Shown here: piece after piece, positions 1 through 8,992 of the stretch
How the letters are laid out: each line of letters starts with the position of its first letter
Position numbering within the stretch: the stretch's first letter is position 1
Source of the DNA: Bacteroidales bacterium
Lineage (GTDB): Bacteria > Bacteroidota > Bacteroidia > Bacteroidales > VadinHA17
Length of the DNA stretch: 64,000 nucleotides
NCBI GenBank assembly: GCA_025454815.1
Contig: JALONR010000003.1
Location: 118,280 to 182,279 of the forward strand
Direction: 5' to 3'
Notes under the pieces: generated by a model
Seen by the model: only the letters and a program-made list of their open reading frames with translations
Databases searched by the model: none
What the model was told of the DNA's origin: nothing
Made by a program: the position numbers and the translations under genes

Positions 1-1110
1 CACCTCCGGGCGTGTGAGGTGCCCTGCAGCATATGTAACCCTGAACCGGTTCTCTGGTGATCCGTGGATGAGATGTGCGGCTGCACTCAGGTTCTCCTGC
101 AGGTCATTGTTTGCTTCAGTGAAGGCAAGTATCTCAGGAGTTGTGCGGTAGCCATATTTCCTTATGAGCCTGTCAATTGCAGGATCTTCGCCGAAGGTCC
201 TGACACCGGGAGCAAGGACAACCAGTTCCCCTTCATCGGCAATGGCCATACGGGTTCGGTAGATACTCTTGTTTCCCAGCCAGGTGCTCTTGAACTCCTC
301 AGGGTCAAGCCATACGACCACCTTTTTCAGGCGTTGCGGCAGGGTGGTGAAGTTGAGTTCACGCGAGAGGGTGGCAGCCTGCGAGAAGCATTCAATGTCA
401 TCACCGGCAAAAAGGCCCCTTATCGCGAGGCGTCCCTCACTGTCAGGAGCCACCACGGTAAGGATATAGATCAGCGGTAACCGTGGTGCAGCTATCTCTG
501 AAGCCCTGTTGAGCACAGCCCGGACAGGGTTGTCTGTGGTGCCCAGGATATTCTCTATCCCGTGCACCGCGCCAATGAAATGGCTTTTGTTGATAGCCTC
601 ACTGCCGCCACAGCCCACAAAGACATTCTTGTTGTAGTTAGCCATTCCGGTTACCTCATGGGGCACCACCTGGCCTACTGAAATGATGAGGTCATGACCC
701 CCCGCGGCCAGCAGCCGGTTCACCTGTACCGGGTAATCAAATGTCAGGCGCCCGCCGGTCACCTCAGAGATGAAAGATGAGGGTACCCGTCCAAGCTCCT
801 CAATATCAGTACGCCAGCGGTGTTCCCTGAAGAGTGATTGTGGTGTTTTGCCGTACATCTTAGAGATCTCCACCGCTGTCATGGGTACATGGGTTCCCAG
901 TGCCGGGAGGATATCAGCAAGGCGGTCTCCCAGTTTCTCCCACAGCAGTTCGGTGATCATCCCGGCACCGGAGTGGGCACGGGTTATGTCGGGAGGTAAT
1001 ACCAGGACCCTCTTCCGCTCGCCGAAACTGCCAAGTATCGTTTCCAGCGCTGCGGCTAACTTTTCCCTGTCTGTTGCAATGCCAGGGCCGCATTCTGAAT
1101 AGTAGACCAT
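1..1110 (-). CDS. LarA-like nickel-dependent racemase/epimerase (3' end outside window)
   Basis: The frame is open from an ATG at 1110 to the window edge, giving 370 residues of a protein usually about 430 long. It matches the lactate racemase LarA (DUF2088) family, whose enzymes use a nickel-pincer nucleotide cofactor to racemise or epimerise 2-hydroxy acids. Visible motifs are PPDITRAHSG near residue 46, GTHVPMT with His74, PHEVTG with His151, then Lys161 and His177. The 151/161/177 spacing equals that of His174, Lys184 (cofactor attachment) and His200 (nickel ligand) in characterised LarA, and His74 fits the second catalytic histidine. It is the last visible gene of the uronate operon, so an aldonate such as mannonate or gluconate is a plausible substrate, but that is inference. 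Confidence 0.85.
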   Translation of the reverse strand, partial: MVYYSECGPGIATDREKLAAALETILGSFGERKRVLVLPPDITRAHSGAGMITELLWEKLGDRLADILPALGTHVPMTAVEISKMYGKTPQSLFREHRWRTDIEELGRVPSSFISEVTGGRLTFDYPVQVNRLLAAGGHDLIISVGQVVPHEVTGMANYNKNVFVGCGGSEAINKSHFIGAVHGIENILGTTDNPVRAVLNRASEIAAPRLPLIYILTVVAPDSEGRLAIRGLFAGDDIECFSQAATLSRELNFTTLPQRLKKVVVWLDPEEFKSTWLGNKSIYRTRMAIADEGELVVLAPGVRTFGEDPAIDRLIRKYGYRTTPEILAFTEANNDLQENLSAAAHLIHGSPENRFRVTYAAGHLTRPEV

Positions 1111-1191
1111 GTCTTTACTTTTTATTCCTGCCGGGTTTGCCGGTTCCGTGTCATCAGGACACAATCCGCCGCGACAACGGCCTCAACTTCT

Positions 1192-2070
1192 TTATCGTTG
1201 CTCCCAGGATGGCTTTTCCGGAAGCGAAAGTCTGAACTTTTCAATAAGCCTGTCCTCGTATTCTCCCTTATAGGTTCCATTCATGAACCTGTCAAGGGCT
1301 TCGTCATGGAAAACCTTCCAGGACCTGTCTTCATCACCAGGAATTACCGGGAAGAAGAGTGCATTGTTGTCAGTTGCCGCCTTCAGGTCTCCTGGTGCAT
1401 CTCCAATCATGAGGATCCTGTCAGGCCGGTATCTCCCTTTTGTGGCTATGGAAATATGCTCACTCTTTGTTCCCTGTTCCTGTCCCGCAATTGCCTTTAC
1501 CAGGCTGTCAATATTATGTTCCTTCCACTCCCGTGTCAGTGCTTCGAGGGGAGTCTGGGAAACCACTATCGCATCGGCCATGGTGCTTAGTTTTTCTATT
1601 GATATGCGGGCATGGGGGAAGGGTGGTGTATCACGAAGCCATCTTGCAATATCCTCATTAATGGCAAGGGTCCAATCCAGAATTTTTTTCAGGGCAGGGG
1701 AGGGATTGGCAGATACATACTCCCTGAATACCGGGTTTCCTAGCCTGGTTTCCCTGCGCACCCATTCCCTGAGCGGCTCCATATCGGGAAGGGTCACCCC
1801 CAGTTCAGTTACTTCGGGTCTTTTGGCCAGGAGGTCCATTACCCTTATGAGTGCAGGGAAACGGTTTATGCCGCGGGTAACGGAGTAAAGGTTCACGAAA
1901 TCCCAGGCTTCCCGGACGTACTTTGCTATCGCGAACAGTCCGAAATACTTGACAGTGTTGGGGCAGAAGAACTCCTTGTGCTTCACCTCCATGGTGTCAA
2001 ATACACAGCCGTCAGAGTCAATGCCAATAAAGAAATCCCTTTCCGGTTTGAATTGTTCCAGGTTGCTCAT
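1192..2070 (-). CDS. HAD-superfamily hydrolase
   Basis: This is a 292-residue cytoplasmic protein of the haloacid dehalogenase superfamily. Motif I is GIDSDGCVFD near residue 16, with the two aspartates of the DxD nucleophile/acid pair. A later motif, RILMIGDAPGDLKAA, supplies the acidic magnesium ligands of motif IV. The insert between them is large (about 190 residues) and has a SQTPLEAL segment that fits motif II (S/T). Such proteins are mostly phosphatases; the substrate cannot be read from the sequence. It lies between the SDR gene and the LarA-like gene with gaps of 58 and 81 bases, so it is probably co-transcribed with the uronate genes and may act on a sugar-acid phosphate. Confidence 0.85.
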   Translation of the reverse strand: MSNLEQFKPERDFFIGIDSDGCVFDTMEVKHKEFFCPNTVKYFGLFAIAKYVREAWDFVNLYSVTRGINRFPALIRVMDLLAKRPEVTELGVTLPDMEPLREWVRRETRLGNPVFREYVSANPSPALKKILDWTLAINEDIARWLRDTPPFPHARISIEKLSTMADAIVVSQTPLEALTREWKEHNIDSLVKAIAGQEQGTKSEHISIATKGRYRPDRILMIGDAPGDLKAATDNNALFFPVIPGDEDRSWKVFHDEALDRFMNGTYKGEYEDRLIEKFRLSLPEKPSWEQR

Positions 2071-2128
2071 GCTGTATGTTGTCAGAGTTTATCAATAATA
2101 TTACAATAACCAGGTGATATAGTTCCCG

Positions 2129-2974
2129 TCATACGCCGCTGTATGCACTGAATCCTCCGTCAACAGGGATCACCACCCCTGTTACGAATGATGATGTTCC
2201 GGAGACCAGGTACAACATGGTACCAATAAGTTCATCAGGCTCTGCGTATCGTCCCATGGGTGTTGCAGCGATTATTTTTCTTCCTCGGGGTGTCATCTCA
2301 CCAGTCTGTTCGTCTGTAAGGAGAAAACGGTTCTGGTTGGTGAGGAGGAATCCGGGGGCGATTGCGTTTACCCTGACACCTGCAGGAGCAAAATGGACCG
2401 CCAGCCACTGGGTGAAGTTATTTATTGCAGCCTTTGCTGCGGAGTATGCGGGAATCTTTGTAAGAGGCCTGTATGCATTCATTGAAGAGATATTGACGAC
2501 AGACCCGCTCCCCTTCCTTACCATATCCTCGGCAAGGATCATAGTCGGAAGGACTGTTCCCTTGAAGTTAAGATCAAAGACGCCGTCAAATCCCTCAATG
2601 TCAAGATCAAAGAATGACCCTTTCAGGTCTTCTTCCTTGCCGGCGATGAATTCCTTTGCCGTGGTGGCGGTGGCCTTGTTACCACCGGCGCAGTTGACGA
2701 GGATGTCGAGGGACCCGAACTTTTCACGGATCTGGTCCCTGGCTTTTATAAGTGATTCCCTGTCAGTTACATCGGCGCCAATGGATGTGGCCATTCCGCA
2801 GTCAGGTCTGGCTGCCATCTCGGCGGCAGTAACCTCACCCCGTTCTGGCTTGACATCCAGTATTATTACATTCACCCCTGCGCTGCAGAGTCCCCTGACG
2901 AGGGTCATTCCGATTATCCCGCTTCCGCCTGTGATGGCGGCCACCTTTCCTTTCAGATCGCTGAAATCATTCAT
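2129..2974 (-). CDS. SDR-family D-fructuronate reductase (mannonate oxidoreductase, UxuB-like)
   Basis: A 281-residue classical short-chain dehydrogenase. It has the nucleotide-binding GGSGIIG at residue 16, the NCAGG motif, and the catalytic Ser-Tyr-Lys set (ISSMNAY followed by IPAYSAAKAA). A segment around residues 110-125 is longer than in generic SDRs, as in the Bacillus YjmF/UxuB type that reduces D-fructuronate to D-mannonate with NAD(P)H. The function is supported by the neighbours uxaC and uxaE, which make D-fructuronate from galacturonate, and by the ExuT-like transporter 12 bases upstream. It is not related to the long-chain polyol dehydrogenase UxuB of E. coli, so the symbol is withheld. 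Other SDR substrates cannot be excluded from sequence alone. Confidence 0.85.
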   Translation of the reverse strand: MNDFSDLKGKVAAITGGSGIIGMTLVRGLCSAGVNVIILDVKPERGEVTAAEMAARPDCGMATSIGADVTDRESLIKARDQIREKFGSLDILVNCAGGNKATATTAKEFIAGKEEDLKGSFFDLDIEGFDGVFDLNFKGTVLPTMILAEDMVRKGSGSVVNISSMNAYRPLTKIPAYSAAKAAINNFTQWLAVHFAPAGVRVNAIAPGFLLTNQNRFLLTDEQTGEMTPRGRKIIAATPMGRYAEPDELIGTMLYLVSGTSSFVTGVVIPVDGGFSAYSGV

Positions 2975-2986
2975 ATATCCTGTTTT

Positions 2987-4516
2987 CTAATCAATTACTA
3001 TTGGCCTGTATTTTGGTACAAGGAGTTTCATCACTACCCAACCGATAAGGTATGCCACGGCACAGATGCAGAAGATAATGAAGTAACCGGCCCTGATCCC
3101 CTCGAAGCCGAAGAAATTCATTGGTCCGGTGAGATACTGTGCACCTGAAGCCAGCAGTTCCTTGGTCATTACTGCAGCCTGGCCGTCAACCATGGTTGTT
3201 CCTGAAGCGAAATCAAAGAGTACGCCCGAGCCCTTGTTTATGATGAACGCGCCGATACCCCCTGCCATCCCGCCTATACCTGTAATTGTTGCAATAGCTG
3301 ATTTCGGGAACATATCGCCGATTGTTGAAAAAAGATTTGCAGACCATGCCTGGTGTGCAGCCGCGGCAATGCCAATGATTATCACGGGGAACCAGTATGA
3401 GGTATGCCCCAGCGGCTGGGCAAGCAGTGCCAGCAGAGGGAAGAATGCGAAGATAAGCATGGCACGCATACGGCCGGCATACGGATTCATCCCTAGTTTG
3501 TCAACGAAGTATTTTGGCAGCCAGCCGCCAATGATGGAGAGCATGACTATCGCATAAAGTACGAAGATCAGTATCTTGGCCATCGTGGTATCGGAAGTAA
3601 GCCCGTAGACGTCACTCAGGTATGCCGGAGTCCAGAAGAGATAGAACCACCATACACCGTCAGTCATGAATTTGCCGAACGCGAAGGCCCATGTCTGCCT
3701 GTATTTGAATGTCTGCAGGAAAGGAATTTTCTTTTCCGGCTTTTCGACATTGTTGTTTGCCTTTGTCTCTGCAATTGTATCCTGGTTAATGTAATCGAGT
3801 TCAGCCTTGTTTACAAGCGGATGCCTGTCCGGTTTCTTGTACATGAAGATCCAGAACCCCATCCAGATGAAGCCTATTGCACCGATGACTATAAATGCCA
3901 TCTCCCAGCCGTATTTTGCCGCTATGGCCGGAATGGTTATCGGGGCTGCCAGTGCTCCGACCTGTGCTCCCGAGTTGAATATACTTGTGGAAAAAGCACG
4001 ATCCTTCTTCGGAAAGAACTCGGCGGTGGTCTTAATCGCCGCCGGGAAGTTGCCTGCCTCGCCCAGTGCAAGAACAAACCGGGCAAAGATGAAGAGTGTC
4101 ACGCTGACAGTGGTTACCATGCCGATATCATCCACGGTGCCGATAATATTCCTTGCTTCCTCAAAACCGACAAACCATTTTCCTGCTGTGATTCCCGATG
4201 TTGCTATCCCGCAGAATGCATGGAGGACTGCACCTGCCGACCATACCCCGATGGCCCAGAGGAACCCCTTCCTGGTATCAATCCAGTCGACAAACCTTCC
4301 TGCGAACAGCAGTGAGACTGCATAGAAGATTGAGAACAGGCCGGTGATGGTCCCGTAGTCATTGTTGGTCCAGTGAAATTCAGGTGCAATAAAATCCTTC
4401 CAGGTAAGGGATAGAACCTGGCGGTCCATATAGTTGATGGCTACGGAGAAGAAAAGTAGCGAGGTGATGGCCCACCTGTAGTTTGTCATCTTTGATGCTG
4501 AGGAGTCTGAGGACAT
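2987..4516 (-). CDS. MFS hexuronate transporter (ExuT type)
   Basis: A 509-residue major facilitator with about 12 membrane segments, of the anion:cation symporter family that includes ExuT and GudP. The start reads YRWAITSLLFFSVAINYMDRQ, and the NYMDRQ motif at the end of helix 1 is typical of ExuT proteins. Helix 4-5 contains LALGEAGNFPAAIK, also characteristic of the family. It would import galacturonate or glucuronate with protons or sodium across the inner membrane. Compared with E. coli ExuT (about 430-470 residues) it has extra loop sequence, including a stretch after TGI/AGKWFVGFEEARN and a longer central cytoplasmic loop. It sits between eda and the SDR gene in the uronate operon. 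Confidence 0.9.
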   Translation of the reverse strand: MSSDSSASKMTNYRWAITSLLFFSVAINYMDRQVLSLTWKDFIAPEFHWTNNDYGTITGLFSIFYAVSLLFAGRFVDWIDTRKGFLWAIGVWSAGAVLHAFCGIATSGITAGKWFVGFEEARNIIGTVDDIGMVTTVSVTLFIFARFVLALGEAGNFPAAIKTTAEFFPKKDRAFSTSIFNSGAQVGALAAPITIPAIAAKYGWEMAFIVIGAIGFIWMGFWIFMYKKPDRHPLVNKAELDYINQDTIAETKANNNVEKPEKKIPFLQTFKYRQTWAFAFGKFMTDGVWWFYLFWTPAYLSDVYGLTSDTTMAKILIFVLYAIVMLSIIGGWLPKYFVDKLGMNPYAGRMRAMLIFAFFPLLALLAQPLGHTSYWFPVIIIGIAAAAHQAWSANLFSTIGDMFPKSAIATITGIGGMAGGIGAFIINKGSGVLFDFASGTTMVDGQAAVMTKELLASGAQYLTGPMNFFGFEGIRAGYFIIFCICAVAYLIGWVVMKLLVPKYRPIVID

Positions 4517-4579
4517 AGTGTTTGTCTGAAGGGTTAATACTTTAGTGTTTATTTTAATCAGTGCGGCCGGGTTTCAACC

Positions 4580-5260
4580 TCAGGGGAGTGACGCTCTTAT
4601 TTTCCGGATAATTGCCAGCGTATTTTTTACAGTCTCCCGGAGGTTCTTCCAATCGCTTTCCCTTACGATCTTTTCCGTTATAAGTGCTGAGCCCATTCCG
4701 ACGCAGGTGACACCGGCCCGGAACCATGCAGCAAGGTTATCTTCAGCCGGTTCAACTCCGCCGGTAGGCATTATGCTTGTCCACGGGCACGGCCCCTTCA
4801 CTGCTTTCACGAATTGCGGGCCTCCGACGGCGTTACCCGGAAAGATCTTTACAATTTCGGCGCCCAGTTCTTCTGCCAGGGATATCTCTGTCACAGTTCC
4901 GCACCCGGGAATCCACAGCACTTTCCTTCGGTTACAGACCTTTGCCACCTCGGGGTTCAGAGAGGGTGCAACAATGAAGTCAGCCCCCATCTGAAGGAAG
5001 ATGGCTGAAGTGGCGGGGTCAGGGACAGATCCTGCACCTATCATCATGCCGGGCAGCTCCTTCAGGGCCCATTTTCTTACATCTGCAAAGACCTCATGAG
5101 CGAAGTCACCACGGTTGGTGAATTCGAAAACTTTTGCCCCGCCGGCATGGCAAGCGGTGATGACCTCTTTGCACACCTGCGGATCAGAATGGTAAAAGAG
5201 AGGCACCAGGCCGGTCTCTTCCATTGCCAGTGCAACACTGATACGTCTGAATGCTGACAT
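4580..5260 (-). CDS. eda: 2-dehydro-3-deoxyphosphogluconate aldolase / 4-hydroxy-2-oxoglutarate aldolase
   Basis: This class I aldolase cleaves KDPG to pyruvate and glyceraldehyde 3-phosphate, the last step of the uronate route. The TIM-barrel family signature is present: VFEFTNRG with the catalytic Glu near residue 46, MIGAGSV, PGCGT, and the Schiff-base lysine in IVKIFPG near residue 138, followed by MPTGGV. The start at 5260 is preferred over an in-frame ATG at 5293 because the latter lies inside uxaC and GGAAG stands about seven bases before the 5260 ATG. This gives 226 residues, a normal family length. It follows uxaC by 22 bases in the same operon. Confidence 0.93.
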   Translation of the reverse strand: MSAFRRISVALAMEETGLVPLFYHSDPQVCKEVITACHAGGAKVFEFTNRGDFAHEVFADVRKWALKELPGMMIGAGSVPDPATSAIFLQMGADFIVAPSLNPEVAKVCNRRKVLWIPGCGTVTEISLAEELGAEIVKIFPGNAVGGPQFVKAVKGPCPWTSIMPTGGVEPAEDNLAAWFRAGVTCVGMGSALITEKIVRESDWKNLRETVKNTLAIIRKIRASLP

Positions 5261-5282
5261 TTTGCTTCTTCCTTTCTTTGAA

Positions 5283-6689
5283 TCAGAATCCAAAATAATT
5301 CTTTGCGTTGTAGTAGGAGATCATCTCCACCATTTTTCCCAATGTGCCGATCTCAGATCCTGGGAGTTTCCCTTTTTCCACATCATCCCCCAGCATGTTG
5401 CAGAGAATCCTGCGGAAGTATTCGTGCCTCGGGTAGGAGATGAAGCTGCGTGAGTCGGTGAGCATACCTACGAACCTGCTCAGGAGACCCATCAGTGAGA
5501 GAGCATTAAGCTGGTTGATCATGCCGGTTTCCTGGTCAAGGAACCACCACCCGGCACCGAACTGGATCTTTCCTGGAGTCTCACCATCCTGGAAGTTGCC
5601 GATCATCGTGGCTATCAACTCATTATCCCTCGGATTAAGGTTATACAGAATTGTCTTTGTCAGTTTGCTGCCGGCATCAAGCCTGTCAAGGAATTTTGCC
5701 AAGGTTCTGGCGACGGTGAAATCGCCGATGGAGTCATAACCGGTATCAGGGCCGAGGCGTGCCAGCATCCGGCTGTTGTTGTTGCGGATGGCCCCATAGT
5801 GGAACTGCTGTACCCATCCTCTCTCGCTGTCCATAATGGCGAGTTCGTAAAGCATGGCTGACTTGAATTTTGAAATTTCCTCTGCACTCAGCCTGGTTCC
5901 TGAGAGAACCTTCTGCAGTATGGTTCCAACCTCCTTGTCAGTGTAGTCATCAGCGTGGAACTGTTCAATGCCATGGTCACTGAGAACGCATCCGGCATCG
6001 GCAAAGTACTGGTGCCTGGTCCGCAGCGCCTCTATCAGTGAGGCGAAACCCTTAATCTCCGTTCCGGAGACCTCTTCGAGCCTGGTGATATACTCAATGA
6101 ATCTTGCAGGGTCTTCCGGTGACATGGCTTTGTCAGGGCGCCAGGCAGGGAGGACTTTTATCTCAAAGCCGTCATTTTTAATGGCCTTATGATGTTCGAG
6201 GCTGTCAATGGGATCATCGGTTGTGCAGACCACCTCAACATTGAACTTCTTCATCAGTCCGCGGGCCGAGTACTCAGGTTGCTGCAGGAGGGCGGTGCAC
6301 TCTTCCCATATCTCTGCAGCCGTTTCAGGTTTCAGCAGTTTGCCTACCCCGAATACCCGTTTTAGTTCCAGGTGGGTCCAGGCATAGAGAGGGTTTCGCA
6401 TGGTCATCGGGACAGTCTCTGCCCACCGGTCATATTTTTCACGGAAGGAGGTATCCCTTCCTGTGACATACCTTTCATTTATGCCGTTGGTTCTCATTGC
6501 CCTCCACTTGTAATGATCCCCTTCCAGCCAGATCTGGCCCAGGTCTTCGAACCGCCTGTCGGTTGCAATGGCCTCAGGGCTAAGGTGGCAGTGGTAGTCT
6601 ATGATGGGGAATCCTTCCGAGTGTTCGTGATAGAGCCTGCGGGCCGTTTCGCCCTGAAGCAGGAAGTCTTCGTTTATATAATCTTTCAT
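5283..6689 (-). CDS. uxaC: Glucuronate/galacturonate isomerase
   Basis: A 468-residue uronate isomerase, full length for the family. It interconverts D-galacturonate with D-tagaturonate and D-glucuronate with D-fructuronate. The family signature PIIDYHCHLSPEAIA (residues 28-42) carries the metal-binding HxH pair of this amidohydrolase-fold enzyme; WKWRAMR-like WRAMRTNGI follows near residue 62, and VVCTTDDPIDSLEHH near residue 152 is also conserved. The C-terminal part contains SRSFISYPRHEYFRRILC, another strong family block. It begins 10 bases after the uxaE stop and precedes eda, which matches its place as the first isomerisation step of galacturonate breakdown. Confidence 0.96.
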   Translation of the reverse strand: MKDYINEDFLLQGETARRLYHEHSEGFPIIDYHCHLSPEAIATDRRFEDLGQIWLEGDHYKWRAMRTNGINERYVTGRDTSFREKYDRWAETVPMTMRNPLYAWTHLELKRVFGVGKLLKPETAAEIWEECTALLQQPEYSARGLMKKFNVEVVCTTDDPIDSLEHHKAIKNDGFEIKVLPAWRPDKAMSPEDPARFIEYITRLEEVSGTEIKGFASLIEALRTRHQYFADAGCVLSDHGIEQFHADDYTDKEVGTILQKVLSGTRLSAEEISKFKSAMLYELAIMDSERGWVQQFHYGAIRNNNSRMLARLGPDTGYDSIGDFTVARTLAKFLDRLDAGSKLTKTILYNLNPRDNELIATMIGNFQDGETPGKIQFGAGWWFLDQETGMINQLNALSLMGLLSRFVGMLTDSRSFISYPRHEYFRRILCNMLGDDVEKGKLPGSEIGTLGKMVEMISYYNAKNYFGF

Positions 6690-6699
6690 TATGCTGTTT

Positions 6700-7956
6700 T
6701 TATGAGGTTGGAAACAGTCTTAAAATATGGCGTCTGTAGATGTTTTCCCAGACGCAGGTTGAAATAATGCGTTCATTTGCCACCAGGGCATCAGTGTATT
6801 CGCTTCCCATCTCTGAAGCAACCTTGTAACCCACATGAATGAGCTGGCGGAAGCTTGGGTTGTAGTCCGGGTCGCCGGGAATATGTCTGAGTGTTGCAGC
6901 AAATTTCAGGGTGTCCCAGGTGTCAACGCTATCAGGGTGTGGGAGCAGCCCAGGTTTTATGTCAATGACGGTGGCATACGGGCCGCAGAGTTCCTCGCGT
7001 CTCTCATATGCCCTTCGGTATATAAGCTTTGCGATTTCAAGCCCTTTGCCACCTGAGAGTGCAAGCCCGATCACTTCCTCGAGCCAGGTAGTTCCTGCTG
7101 TTTTGAGGTGAAGCCCGCAGTCATGTTTTCTGATGAGATTACCTATAACAGGGTAGATCGAGAACTTGTCACTTCCTGAATGAACACTGAGCTTGAGTCC
7201 GGCCGGCAGCCCGAAGTGCTTCACAGCGTATTTGATAACGAGGATATCTTCCTCGAACTCCTTTCCGAACCTCTCCGGGTCTCCCTCATAATCGACCCCC
7301 TTGTTGAACCGGCCTGTAAATTTGGGGGCTATGGTCTGCACCGGCACCTTAAGGTCAGCAAGTCCCTTAAGGATAAACAGGAGGTCAAGGGGTTGCTGCG
7401 GCTGGTCCACCTCATCCATTGAGACCTCAGTGACAAAATTTCCTTCACCCCTGACGGATGCTATATGCCGGTAGATTGCTGCAGCTTCGGCAATGGCAAA
7501 CAGGAACCTGGCAGCAAACTCACACAGGTATTTTTCTGTGATGATAAATTTTTCTTCGATACCCGGTATGACCAATTCGCCGCAGAATGAGCGGTGTGCT
7601 TCCACGAAGCCGACGAGGTCTGTCTCTGATGCCTTGCGTCCGATATAATCAGCAACATCAAGGGTGAAGAAGTCAGAGTGATCAATGAAACGGTCAACAG
7701 TACTGAGGTTGATATGGTCAGCATCAACGAAGTATGGGCCATTGTAGTTCATGGCTTTTACTGCTGCGTCTGCCTCGGCACGCGTGTCTGCCGGCTCTGA
7801 ATGCACAATGTTGTGTTCCCTGTTTGACTTGTTCCAGACGGGAGTAATATGAATACCGAGTTCCGATGCGGCTTTCATCAGTGCCTCCAGCTGGGCTTTC
7901 CCCTGGTGCGAGAATCTGTCGCCTGTCCCGAAGGAGTATTTGCCCGGATCTTTCAT
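6700..7956 (-). CDS. uxaE: Tagaturonate epimerase
   Basis: A 418-residue protein of the UxaE family, first described in Thermotoga, which epimerises D-tagaturonate to D-fructuronate and so lets galacturonate enter the glucuronate branch without altronate. The N-terminal YSFGTGDRFSHQGKAQL and later LSVHSGSDKFSIYPV and KTAGTTWLEEV blocks are family features; the clustered His, Asp and Glu residues (VDADHINL, FTLDVADYIG) fit a metal-dependent TIM-barrel enzyme. It is the first gene of the uronate operon; its promoter must lie in the 87-base divergent gap shared with the pectinesterase gene. The pairing uxaE-uxaC-eda plus an SDR reductase gives a consistent pathway. Confidence 0.9.
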   Translation of the reverse strand: MKDPGKYSFGTGDRFSHQGKAQLEALMKAASELGIHITPVWNKSNREHNIVHSEPADTRAEADAAVKAMNYNGPYFVDADHINLSTVDRFIDHSDFFTLDVADYIGRKASETDLVGFVEAHRSFCGELVIPGIEEKFIITEKYLCEFAARFLFAIAEAAAIYRHIASVRGEGNFVTEVSMDEVDQPQQPLDLLFILKGLADLKVPVQTIAPKFTGRFNKGVDYEGDPERFGKEFEEDILVIKYAVKHFGLPAGLKLSVHSGSDKFSIYPVIGNLIRKHDCGLHLKTAGTTWLEEVIGLALSGGKGLEIAKLIYRRAYERREELCGPYATVIDIKPGLLPHPDSVDTWDTLKFAATLRHIPGDPDYNPSFRQLIHVGYKVASEMGSEYTDALVANERIISTCVWENIYRRHILRLFPTS

Positions 7957-8043
7957 GATAATCTGTTTTTGGTTTTACGCATAGCCGGAAAAATAGCAAT
8001 AATAAACTAAATTGGACTTCTGTTTATTAACATTTCATGTGTT

Positions 8044-8988
8044 ATGGCAAGATTGGCATTAACTGCAATATTCATTTTTCAACTGGTTACTTTGACCGGC
8101 CAGGTCAGGTATATAACAGTAGCTGCTGACGGCACCGGGGAGTTTGCCTCGGTGCAGGAGGCTGTAAACTCCATAAGGGCCTATATGTCTGATACTACAT
8201 ACATGTTCATCGAGGCCGGGATTTACAGAGAAAAGATTGTCATTCCCTCGTGGGTGACCAATCTCTTCATGAAGGGTGAGGGGGCGGAAAAGACCATCAT
8301 CAAATGGGATGATTATGCAGGCCTCCGCGACATGGGTACATTCCGTACCTACACCATATGGATTCAGGGATCGGGTTTTACCGCAGAGGATATCACCTTC
8401 GAGAACAGCGCCGGACCGGTGGGACAGGCGGTGGCAGTGCATGCCGATGGCGACAGGGCTGTGTTCCGCCGCTGCAGGCTGCTGGGAAACCAGGACACCC
8501 TCCTTACGGCCAACCAGGAAAGCCGGCAATACTACGAGGAGTGCTACATTGAGGGGACCACCGATTTTATCTTCGGTCCTGCCACTGCCTGGTTTGAGAG
8601 ATGTCGTATCCACAGCAAGAAGAATTCATATATTACGGCTGCCTCCACCGTTGAGGATCATGAGTACGGCTATATTTTCAACCGATGCAGTCTTACAGCT
8701 GACCCAGGTGTCGGGAGAGTTTTCCTTGGCAGGCCATGGCGACCGTATGCCGCAACGCTTTTTATGCGTTGCGAGCTTGGCAGCCACATTCTGCCTGAAG
8801 GGTGGCATAACTGGGACAACCCCTCCAATGAGAAGACTGCCCGGTACGCCGAATACAGGAACACGGGACCGGGGGCAAACCCCGGAGCCCGTGTTCAGTG
8901 GAGCAATCAGCTCAGCCGTAAGGAGGCAAAGAGTTATACTGTCGAAAATGTCTTTGCCCGCCATGACGACTGGCTTCCAGTGAGATAA
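8044..8988 (+). CDS. Pectin methylesterase (CE8)
   Basis: A 314-residue secreted pectinesterase that removes methyl esters from homogalacturonan. A signal peptide covers about residues 1-20 (hydrophobic FIFQLVTLTG then Q). The right-handed beta-helix catalytic motifs are all present: GNQDTLL (transition-state Gln and first Asp), GTTDFIFGPATAWFE (second Asp) and GRPWRPYA (Arg and Trp). It is the only plus-strand gene in the pectin locus and ends 4 bases before the convergent stop of the GH28 gene. Demethylation by this enzyme prepares substrate for the GH28 and lyase-type enzymes. No lipobox is seen, so it is probably periplasmic or secreted. Confidence 0.95.
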   Translation: MARLALTAIFIFQLVTLTGQVRYITVAADGTGEFASVQEAVNSIRAYMSDTTYMFIEAGIYREKIVIPSWVTNLFMKGEGAEKTIIKWDDYAGLRDMGTFRTYTIWIQGSGFTAEDITFENSAGPVGQAVAVHADGDRAVFRRCRLLGNQDTLLTANQESRQYYEECYIEGTTDFIFGPATAWFERCRIHSKKNSYITAASTVEDHEYGYIFNRCSLTADPGVGRVFLGRPWRPYAATLFMRCELGSHILPEGWHNWDNPSNEKTARYAEYRNTGPGANPGARVQWSNQLSRKEAKSYTVENVFARHDDWLPVR

Positions 8989-8992
8989 CACC

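Noticed and set aside
2217..2990. Plus-strand open frame of 257 codons opposite the SDR gene
   Set aside because: It is the antisense of a clear SDR gene, has no family features and its composition follows the opposite strand.
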